Shown: piece by piece, positions 29,414 through 35,731 of the stretch
Numbering within the stretch: position 1 is the first letter of the stretch
Layout: every line of letters begins with the position of its first letter
From: Edaphobacter paludis
GTDB taxonomy: Bacteria; Acidobacteriota; Terriglobia; Terriglobales; Acidobacteriaceae
Length of the DNA: 64,000 nucleotides
NCBI RefSeq assembly: GCF_039993895.1
Contig: NZ_CP121194.1
Location: 124,001-188,000, forward strand
Direction of reading: 5' to 3'
Position numbers and translations under genes: made by a program
The notes under the pieces: model-generated
Told to the model about the DNA's origin: nothing
The model's input: the letters and a program-made list of their open reading frames with translations, nothing else
The model's database searches: none

Positions 29414-30592
29414 CTATCGGTCCGCCACTTCCGGAGATTTCGCAACCAGCAGAAGAAGTGCATCGTCGCCGGTGGGCGGGCCGCAAAATTGATTGGTTTG
29501 TAGTTCCGTGTCGAAGAGCAGCTGCACGGCGGTATCCTGCTGCGCCAGACTCCGCAACAGCACGGACCGCGTCATCGTCGCGTTAGCGCTTACCCACCGC
29601 GATTTGAGCTGCTGTAACAAAGGAGGCAGCTCGCCTGCCGCATCGAACTGGGCGACGCAACCGTCAAAACGCTTCTTTGCGATGACGCTATCCTTAAGGA
29701 TGCGAGCCACTCGTTCCGCAGGCCGCAGCTTCTCGGAGGGTCTGAGCTCAAGAATCCGCTTCGAATTCTCAAGCATGGCGGCAAGGTCGGCCGAAAGATT
29801 CTCTTCCTTCTCGCGGGGAGAGGCTTTCGCTTCAGCTGCGCGCTCCAGTAGCGAGTGCGCGACCTCAAAATCTCCCAGGCTGTATGCTGCTCGCCCGGCG
29901 CCTTCCAGAGCGGCCTGGTTCTTGGGATCGTGTTGAAGCGATTTCTTGTAATAGATAAACCCGTCTGCGGCATCGCCGGTCTGCATCAGCAGGTCGGCCA
30001 GCGTGCTATTAAGAGCGGGATCGCTCGGGGAATTTCCCGCGGCTATCAGCAGCTCGATGCGCGCAGCGTTGAAATCATGCTGCTCGATCAAATAGCGCGC
30101 CAGCTCCAGCCGTACCATGCGTCTACGCACCACGCCATCGCCTTCCCAGGTTCCGTAGATCGACGCTCTGTAATATTTGATGGCAGTCGGCGCATCCTTC
30201 TTTTTAGCCGACAGGCGGGCCAGTTCCAAGTTGATAAAGCCATCACCCGGCTGCGTCAGCCACAGATTCATGAAGTAATTGGATGCTTCCTCCGTGTGAC
30301 CAGCCTCAGCCAGCGCCCTTGCAAGCAGCAGCTCATAGGAGCGCGTTCCCGGCGCATACGACAGCGCCGTCCGCAGAGCCACCATCGCCTGCTCAGGCTT
30401 CCCGGCATCCAGTGCTGCTTCACCCCGGCCCGACCAGCGGACAGCTAGATCTGCCCGATGCGAAGTAAACGAACGAAACAAGAACAGCGTCACCAAGAAG
30501 AGTACGGCCGTCAGAAGCGTAAGCACCAAAAACGTTAGCGAATCGCGAAGCAACAGTCGTCGCTTCGCGAGCGAAACTTCAGTTCTACTCAT
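29414..30592 (-). CDS. Membrane-anchored TPR protein
   Basis: 392-residue protein with a short basic N-terminus, one transmembrane helix (about 18-40, LTFLVLTLLTAVLFLVTLFLF) and a periplasmic alpha-helical domain built of tetratricopeptide repeats. Examples are the units beginning GRGEAALDAGKPEQAMVAL, LLARALAEAGHTEEASNYF and AGRAAYSLGDFEVAHSLLERA. The C-terminal 110 residues are less regular. It is the first gene of a two-gene operon with the ClC protein. The long upstream region (30593-31256) separates it from the divergent amyloid-like operon. No specific function can be claimed. Confidence 0.75.
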   Translation of the reverse strand: MSRTEVSLAKRRLLLRDSLTFLVLTLLTAVLFLVTLFLFRSFTSHRADLAVRWSGRGEAALDAGKPEQAMVALRTALSYAPGTRSYELLLARALAEAGHTEEASNYFMNLWLTQPGDGFINLELARLSAKKKDAPTAIKYYRASIYGTWEGDGVVRRRMVRLELARYLIEQHDFNAARIELLIAAGNSPSDPALNSTLADLLMQTGDAADGFIYYKKSLQHDPKNQAALEGAGRAAYSLGDFEVAHSLLERAAEAKASPREKEENLSADLAAMLENSKRILELRPSEKLRPAERVARILKDSVIAKKRFDGCVAQFDAAGELPPLLQQLKSRWVSANATMTRSVLLRSLAQQDTAVQLLFDTELQTNQFCGPPTGDDALLLLVAKSPEVADR

Positions 30593-31256
30593 AACCCGGT
30601 GGCAATCCTGATTCGCATGTCGATAATACGCCTCATATTGAGTTTATGACCTTCCAGCCTTTTCCGCGCGTGTCGGTCATCTCACCCATCCTTAGAAGAC
30701 CCAGACGGCGAGAAATGGCCGAAAGAGCATCGGTTAGAGGGGAAAGCGGATACCTCAAGGCAAATCTCTTCTAATTAAACCTGCAAAATGGTGCAACATG
30801 CGACGGTCCAGCAGTCGGAATCACTTGGCGAATCACATAAAACGATTGGAATTCCAATTGCACTAGAAGGCACGCCGCTCATTGGCTGGAACTGATTTTT
30901 CCGAAGTTCATAGCGCGCGTCATGGTTCTAGCGCTCGCTAAGGCCCCTGTTTTATGAATTCGCTGCGCAACAGGTCGCAGCTCAGATTTCGATACGTACA
31001 AATGCAGTTACGAGGCTCCGCACGAATTGGGTTGAAAGGCGCGATTGACGTCTGTCTTTCCGCGCATGTGGTTCTGAGTTCGGCTTGATTATTTTTTGAT
31101 CAGCCCGATTTGCCTCATTCGTTATGAATACGCCGTTTTGCGACGGTTCTCCTCTTCGCGAGGAGCGTGCTTAAACTCGCGTTAAACCGGCCACGCGCAA
31201 TCGCTGTCGATTGCGTAAACGATCTCGCTCGTCTCAACATGCCCATGGAGGCAGCA
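30593..31256. other. 664-base divergent intergenic region, no gene seen
   Basis: It separates the minus-strand TPR/ClC operon from the plus-strand amyloid-like operon. No credible ORF, tRNA or known riboswitch is seen. The right third is AT-richer, with a TTGATTATTTTTTGATCAG stretch around 31085-31103, and ends in two hairpins before the gene at 31257. Promoters for both directions must lie here, but no consensus -35/-10 pair stands out. Confidence 0.6.
31149..31215 (+). promoter_or_regulatory. Two hairpins in the leader of the amyloid-like operon
   Basis: First hairpin: CTCCTC (31149-31154), loop TTCGC, GAGGAG (31160-31165). Second hairpin: CGCAATCG (31196-31203), loop CTGT, CGATTGCG (31208-31215). 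Both arms are perfect. The second ends 41 bases before the ATG at 31257. They could shape 5'-UTR stability or act as a post-transcriptional control element; this is inference. Confidence 0.45.
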
Positions 31257-32927
31257 ATGAACAAACTTATTTGCACCCTGATCACCGCTTCAGTTTTCAC
31301 TGCCGGTGTCGCATTCGGCCAGGCGAAACCTCAGCCAATTACCGATAACCAGATGGATAATGTCACTGCTGGTCAGACCAACACAAGTGGCTCGGCCGGG
31401 TCCGTCGCGGCAAACAACTCCTCCGTCACAACCACCGATAACAGCAGCGTTAGCCTCTCGGGCAGCGCACTGAATGGCGCAAAGGGCGTCAACGTTGTCA
31501 GCGCCTCCGGCAGTTCCGTGGCCGACGGCGTCAACGTATACGACGGCAGCCTGACGACAGACGCTCCAAACTCCGGCGCAACCGTCACCCAGGCCAACTC
31601 CATCGACCAGTCGCAGACAACCGGAGCTACGCTCTCCGGCTACAAGCGCGGTCAAAACAGCCAGTATGATGATATGAAGTCTTCGGACGTCACCAAGAGC
31701 AGCACGAGTTCGTCAAGTCTCAACGGCAGCCTCAATCATTCCGCCACAGACAGCACAGCGTCCACTGAAAGCAACGCCGCTGCCAATAGCTCCACCTACG
31801 CCACAGCCGCCAGCAAGAGCGCATCCGACAGCGCCAGCGCCAGCAAGAGCGCTTCCGCCACGGACATGTCGTCTGCGTCGAACAGTGCTAATAAGAGCGA
31901 TGCAACCACCGATGCCTCCGCATCAACCACCGCAAACATTGCGAGCAATGTGAAGTCTGCTGCTGCAAATAACAGCGCTTCCGCAAGCAAGGGTAGCACC
32001 AGCAATTCCACTGCGAGCAACAGCGCCAGCAACGCGGCTTCGGCAAATGCAGCCAAATCCGCAAACTCCGCCAGCAACGTGACCTCGTCCAGCACCGACG
32101 CAAGCACGGCCAACGCCACCAAGAACGGCGCCAGCCAGAGCGCTGCCTCGACGTGGGACAACGGCCAGGGACCCACCGAGAACGATGGATCCAATAACTC
32201 TGCCGCGGCCAATCACCAGAACAGCTCCGCATCCACCGCAAACTCCTCGACGAACAAGGGTAATGCGGCCAACGATGCCAGCGCGTCCAACAGCGCGTCG
32301 GCAAACAACGCCAGCAAGAATGCTGCCAGCATGGATGCAAGCACCAACAACAGCGCGAGTCAGTCGGCTGCGGCCAACAACTCGAGCTCGAACGTAGCAT
32401 CCACTGCCAACACTGCCAAGAACGCCAACGCGACGACTAACTCGGCGTCCTCCAGCGCCGCGCAGTCTGCGAAGTCGTCCAGCAGCAACAGCGCTTCACA
32501 GAATGCATCGGCCTCCAACAGCGCAAGCAACAGCAGCACCAACACTGCGCATAACTCCTCCTCGAACCACAGCACCAGCTCGTCTCACAACACCACAACC
32601 AACACGGCAATTACGCTGGCGACAACAGATTCAAGCTCCAGCAACAGCAGCGCCGTCAAGAGCGATCACGTCGTCAATAACATCGAAGGCGCGGTCAGCT
32701 TCGACTCCGCCGCTGCGCAGAACATCGCTGTAGACGGCTCCTCTGTCTCTTCAACCACAACGTCCAGCATCGACCTGTCAGGTTCCGCCCAGCAGAATGT
32801 TGCGGCGATCAACCTCGTCAACGCGGCTGGCAGCATGGTGGCCAATGGCGTCAACATCGCCCGTACGACCAACATGAACTCCACCCCAACCCTGAACCAA
32901 GTCAACAGCATCTCGCAGAGTCACTAA
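31257..32927 (+). CDS. Secreted low-complexity FapC-like amyloid candidate
   Basis: 556-residue exported protein dominated by Ser, Ala, Asn and Thr. It has a Sec signal (residues 1-21, cleavage near VAFGQ-A), a leader-like motif ITDNQMDNVTAG (28-39), an ordered N-terminal repeat (about 64-120), a degenerate linker of about 330 residues, and a C-terminal repeat (about 503-556). The two repeats share the order LSGSA, GVNV/AINL, GS-VA-GVN and Q-NSI-QS, giving the FapC plan of amyloid repeats separated by a variable linker. There are no Cys after the signal. GGAGG (31247-31251) precedes the ATG; upstream TTG-type starts are not needed. It is the first gene of an operon with a second repeat protein, a C39 peptidase and a barrel. 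It could instead be a non-amyloid low-complexity surface protein. Confidence 0.72.
   Translation: MNKLICTLITASVFTAGVAFGQAKPQPITDNQMDNVTAGQTNTSGSAGSVAANNSSVTTTDNSSVSLSGSALNGAKGVNVVSASGSSVADGVNVYDGSLTTDAPNSGATVTQANSIDQSQTTGATLSGYKRGQNSQYDDMKSSDVTKSSTSSSSLNGSLNHSATDSTASTESNAAANSSTYATAASKSASDSASASKSASATDMSSASNSANKSDATTDASASTTANIASNVKSAAANNSASASKGSTSNSTASNSASNAASANAAKSANSASNVTSSSTDASTANATKNGASQSAASTWDNGQGPTENDGSNNSAAANHQNSSASTANSSTNKGNAANDASASNSASANNASKNAASMDASTNNSASQSAAANNSSSNVASTANTAKNANATTNSASSSAAQSAKSSSSNSASQNASASNSASNSSTNTAHNSSSNHSTSSSHNTTTNTAITLATTDSSSSNSSAVKSDHVVNNIEGAVSFDSAAAQNIAVDGSSVSSTTTSSIDLSGSAQQNVAAINLVNAAGSMVANGVNIARTTNMNSTPTLNQVNSISQSH
31446..31616 (+). repeat. N-terminal amyloid-like protein repeat (coding)
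   Basis: Encodes residues 64-120 of the secreted protein. Key positions are SLSGSALNGAKGVNV, GSSVADGVNV and TQANSIDQS. It matches the C-terminal repeat at 32763-32924 in order and spacing, apart from a few extra residues before the last block. It is a protein-level repeat, not a tandem DNA repeat. Confidence 0.68.
32763..32924 (+). repeat. C-terminal amyloid-like protein repeat (coding)
   Basis: Encodes residues 503-556: DLSGSAQQNVAAINLVNAAG, SMVANGVNI and LNQVNSISQS. AQQN also occurs in the short neighbour at 33001-33414, tying the two secreted proteins together. Confidence 0.68.
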
Positions 32928-32941
32928 GCAGCGAAAGGGCT

Positions 32942-32966
32942 GGGCAGTTCACTCCATGGACTGCCC
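32942..32966 (+). promoter_or_regulatory. Intercistronic hairpin inside the amyloid-like operon
   Basis: Arms GGGCAGT (32942-32948) and ACTGCCC (32960-32966) with an 11-base loop, between the long and short secreted-protein genes. No T-tract follows. A perfect AGGAGG (32991-32996) stands just beyond it, so it may be an mRNA processing or stability element that sets the ratio of the two proteins. Confidence 0.45.
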
Positions 32967-33000
32967 GGCCCGCGCTGTCCGCAAGCGATAAGGAGGATTT

Positions 33001-33414
33001 ATGCATCGCAATTTAGTGATCGCGGGCCTGGTGCTGCTGACGCAGATGGGCATCTCTCAGACCAACAAAAAACCGAAGCCGGCACCGGTTGCAATGAGCG
33101 ACAGCACGCTCGACCGCGTCACCGCCTCCGGCATCTCCGCCACCGCCACCAATGGAGTCGTGAACTTCCAGGGCGAAACACCAACACCGAACGGCCTGGT
33201 CTCAAGCGCAGGTTCACTTGCAGTCCAGACCGTCGCCAACAGCGGCACGACGATCGGCAGTCTCAGTATCAATGGCAACGCGCAGCAGAACCTGAGTTCG
33301 CTGATCAACATCAACGCAGTCAACTCCAAGATCAATGTCCTGCTCAACCTGAACATCAACATCAACTCGACGGTCGGCACCATCACTCAGGCCAATCTCA
33401 ACGGAAAGCACTGA
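33001..33414 (+). CDS. Short secreted FapB-like repeat protein
   Basis: 137-residue exported protein. It has a signal peptide (residues 1-20, LVIAGLVLLTQMGISQ), a Lys/Pro linker, a leader-like motif MSDSTLDRVTASG (32-44), then an Asn-rich beta-type repeat region with INGNAQQNLSSLININAVNS, LNLNININS and TITQANLNG. It has no Cys. The final 50 residues align with the C-terminal repeat of the upstream protein. Size and Asn/Ile/Val pattern suit a nucleator or minor amyloid subunit like FapB (inference). It has a near-perfect ribosome site (AGGAGG, four bases before ATG). Its stop overlaps the C39 peptidase start (ATGA/TGATG type), so the genes are translationally coupled. Confidence 0.7.
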   Translation: MHRNLVIAGLVLLTQMGISQTNKKPKPAPVAMSDSTLDRVTASGISATATNGVVNFQGETPTPNGLVSSAGSLAVQTVANSGTTIGSLSINGNAQQNLSSLININAVNSKINVLLNLNININSTVGTITQANLNGKH

Positions 33415-34106
33415 TGAAACTGCCACGCCCATTCCTGCGTTCGGTCTTCGCGATTGTGGTCGTGATTCTTGCCCTGCCGCTTGTCCCTGCCAACGCTCAG
33501 GTCTCCATTAACCTGCCCGAGACACAGGGAGCGAAGCCGGTTCGCACGTTGAAGGAGTTGCGTGATGAAGGCGTCGTCCGCCAGCGCTGGGATATGAGTT
33601 GCGGCGCGGCGGCCCTCAGTACCATCCTCACCTACGACTTCAGCGATAACACTCCTGAGGCCGCAATCGTCGTTTGGATACTGCATCGCGTCGATCCCGT
33701 CCGTGTCCGTGCACGCGGCGGTTTTTCTCTGCTCGAATTGAAGCACTTCGCCCAGGCGCGCGGCTACAACGCCGAAGGATTCAGCGGTATGTCGCTCGCG
33801 GACCTCGCTGCTGAAAAATCCTGGGTCATCACACCCATCCACGTCAAGACTGTAGACCACTTCGTTGTCGTCAAGGGCATCGTCGGCGACCGCGTTATAA
33901 TTGCCGATCCTGGCTTCGGCAACGTCACGATGGCGACCGGGCGCTTCATGAAGATCTGGAAGAACGGAATCGTATTTGTTATCCAGCCACCCGACCCGAG
34001 AATGCTGGCTCCAAAGAGTGTCTCCGCCGCATCCCGTGTCGTGCCGGACGAGACTCTCATCTCCCGCGGCATCGGAGTTGCGATCCCGGCCAACGCTTTG
34101 TATTAG
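33414..34106 (+). CDS. Periplasmic C39-type cysteine peptidase, FapD-like
   Basis: 230-residue exported papain-like protein of the C39 family. A signal peptide (residues 1-29, ending ANAQ) precedes the domain. The catalytic set is visible: Gln57, Cys63 in WDMSCGAAAL, His149 in DHFVVVKG and Asp165 in IADPGFG. It has no ABC-transporter or membrane domain, so it is not a bacteriocin exporter; a stand-alone periplasmic C39 protein is the FapD plan. The start overlaps the preceding gene by one base. In Pseudomonas, FapD is required for amyloid export and is thought to process components of the system. The leader-like VTAG motifs in the two upstream proteins are candidate substrates (inference). 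Confidence 0.78.
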   Translation: MKLPRPFLRSVFAIVVVILALPLVPANAQVSINLPETQGAKPVRTLKELRDEGVVRQRWDMSCGAAALSTILTYDFSDNTPEAAIVVWILHRVDPVRVRARGGFSLLELKHFAQARGYNAEGFSGMSLADLAAEKSWVITPIHVKTVDHFVVVKGIVGDRVIIADPGFGNVTMATGRFMKIWKNGIVFVIQPPDPRMLAPKSVSAASRVVPDETLISRGIGVAIPANALY

Positions 34107-34118
34107 GGGAGTTATGTC

Positions 34119-35405
34119 ATGTTGCGACGGACTTTATGGGTCTCGATCCTCTGCTTCTCTGCCGCCGCCTCTCTTTCGGCGCAGACGGCGCAGACTTCGA
34201 CTGTAGCTGCCAATCCTCCGGCACAGCGCCACTCCCTGACCGGTGCTCCGGCCCGGGAGCCGCTCGATCCCCGCATTGAGCAGGCCCTGCGTGAGCGCGA
34301 TGCCATCATTCGCAATCTGCTCGAACGGGTGCAGCAGTTGGAAGACCGTCTCAATGTCGTGAACACTTCAGCAAGCGCAGGCGCCCACGTCACCCGCATC
34401 GCCGAGACTACCGCTCCTGCTCCCGCGCCCAGCAGAGTAGAGGCCGTTGTAAACAACGCCACCTATGACGAGACCGAACGCCGCGCTACCGAGGCTCTCG
34501 ACCAGGCGCTGGTTGTTCGCGGTGGTCTGCTTCTGCCTCCCGGCACCCTCGAAATCGACAACACGATCTCTTACTTCAGCGCATCTTCTGACCATGTGGC
34601 CATCGACGGCTTCGCGTTGCTGCCCATCCTCGTCGTCGGCGACATCACCTCGCAACGAGTCCGCGAGGACTTCCTTCTGCCTACATTTACAACCCGGCTG
34701 GGTCTTCCCAACCGGTTTCAGATGGACTTCACGGTTCCTTACGGATATGTGCTGAACCGTACCGTCGATGCCCTCGGCAAGGAAACCACCATGAGCCAGT
34801 TCGGGCTTGGGGACATTCAGGCAGGCATCTCCCGCCAGTTGACCTTCGAGCGTGGGCACGTACCTGACCTGCTCGCCAATATCCGCTTCAAGTCCGTGAC
34901 CGGAGCAAACTCTTACAGCCTCACCAGCAATCAGACGAATCTTGGCTCCGGCTTCTATGCCGTCCAGGGAAACCTGACTGCCGCCAAATCGAGCGACCCC
35001 GTTGTCTTCTTCGGCAATATATCCTTCACCGATAACCTTGCAGCCCGACATACGCTTCCGTCCAACGATCCGAACAACCCGGGCGGCACTATGGTAGGAC
35101 ACATTCGGCCGGGAAACTCCTATGGCTTCCAGTTGGGTTCCATTCTCGCTCTCAACCCGGACACTTCCATGACACTGGGTTGGGATCAGCGCTTCACGCG
35201 TTCCGCCAAATTAAATGGATCCATGTGGCCCGGCTCGTACCTTGTAGAAGGCACGCTCCGACTGGGGACTTCGTATGTGTATGCTCCGGGCAGGATCCTT
35301 GACCTGAGCTTCGGCGTTGGTCTGACGCCCGACACGCCGAACCTGCAATTCTCGGTAGGGCTGCCGTTCAGGCTATCGCTGTGGAAGCCGAGGATGGTTC
35401 GCTAA
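34119..35405 (+). CDS. Outer-membrane barrel with N-terminal coiled coil, FapF-like
   Basis: 428-residue outer-membrane protein. It has a signal peptide (residues 1-22, ending LSAQ), a Pro/Thr linker, a predicted coiled coil (about 46-80; RIEQALRERDAIIRNLLERV then QQLEDRL), and a beta-barrel domain from about residue 115 to the end with alternating amphipathic strands and a basic end (LSLWKPRMVR). The barrel half recalls the MetA-pathway-of-phenol-degradation (transporter) family to which FapF is related; FapF itself is a trimeric barrel plugged by a coiled coil. GGGGAG at 34106-34111 serves ATG 34119. It is the last gene of the operon, 12 bases after the peptidase. Role proposed: secretion pore for the two repeat proteins. 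Confidence 0.75.
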   Translation: MLRRTLWVSILCFSAAASLSAQTAQTSTVAANPPAQRHSLTGAPAREPLDPRIEQALRERDAIIRNLLERVQQLEDRLNVVNTSASAGAHVTRIAETTAPAPAPSRVEAVVNNATYDETERRATEALDQALVVRGGLLLPPGTLEIDNTISYFSASSDHVAIDGFALLPILVVGDITSQRVREDFLLPTFTTRLGLPNRFQMDFTVPYGYVLNRTVDALGKETTMSQFGLGDIQAGISRQLTFERGHVPDLLANIRFKSVTGANSYSLTSNQTNLGSGFYAVQGNLTAAKSSDPVVFFGNISFTDNLAARHTLPSNDPNNPGGTMVGHIRPGNSYGFQLGSILALNPDTSMTLGWDQRFTRSAKLNGSMWPGSYLVEGTLRLGTSYVYAPGRILDLSFGVGLTPDTPNLQFSVGLPFRLSLWKPRMVR

Positions 35406-35731
35406 CCCACCTTCATCTTCCCCTTCTCGTCAGGTCTTCTGAACTGTGCTCGAAGCGAGGATTAGGCGCGCAAGCGACACAAAAAGAAAGCTTTACTGGA
35501 GCAAGGTCGATCGGCAATCGCCGAGGATAAAAGGTCGGGTGCCCATCCATCGCAACTTTACTGCGATGGATGAGGATGTAATCCTTCGCTCAGTCAACTT
35601 TGGCATTTGCCTGTTCCCCAGCCGTTCGCGGGCGCGGGCTCCTGTAACCTCCGTCTGACCAACGCGTCCCTACTCTTCGGCATCACATCAGACTATGCTC
35701 GTCGAAGAGGACGAGCCCCTGATAGAGCCCT
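35406..35731. other. 326-base intergenic region with a palindrome
   Basis: No credible gene. It holds a perfect inverted repeat at 35544-35572 and a GC-rich stretch (CGCGGGCGCGGGC) near 35627. It separates the amyloid-like operon from the ABC exporter gene and must hold the terminator of the first and the promoter of the second. Confidence 0.6.
35544..35572. repeat. Intergenic palindrome
   Basis: Arms CATCCATCGCA (35544-35554) and TGCGATGGATG (35562-35572) with a 7-base loop. There is no T-tract. It resembles dispersed intergenic palindromes of REP type; only a genome search can show copy number. Confidence 0.55.

Noticed and set aside
31078..31106. GGCTTGAT ... ATCAGCC stretch as an intrinsic terminator
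   Set aside because: The arms pair imperfectly and the T-run is in the loop, not after the stem. No gene ends nearby on either strand.
31140..31256. Possible c-di-GMP (GEMM) riboswitch before the amyloid-like operon
   Set aside because: TTAAAC/GTTAAACC-like words and hairpins are present, but the conserved GEMM core and its two-stem order are not.
31700..32640. Short-period repetitive DNA in the amyloid-candidate gene, considered as a CRISPR or tandem-repeat array
   Set aside because: There is no fixed repeat unit or spacer. The pattern comes from degenerate Ala/Ser/Asn/Thr codons in an open frame.
33414..34106. C39 gene as part of a bacteriocin or lanthipeptide export cluster
   Set aside because: The protein has a Sec signal and no ABC or membrane domain. 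No modification enzyme, small precursor or exporter is adjacent.
35446..35658. 70-codon plus-strand ORF in the gap before the ABC exporter
   Set aside because: It spans an intergenic palindrome and has no ribosome site or plausible protein features.
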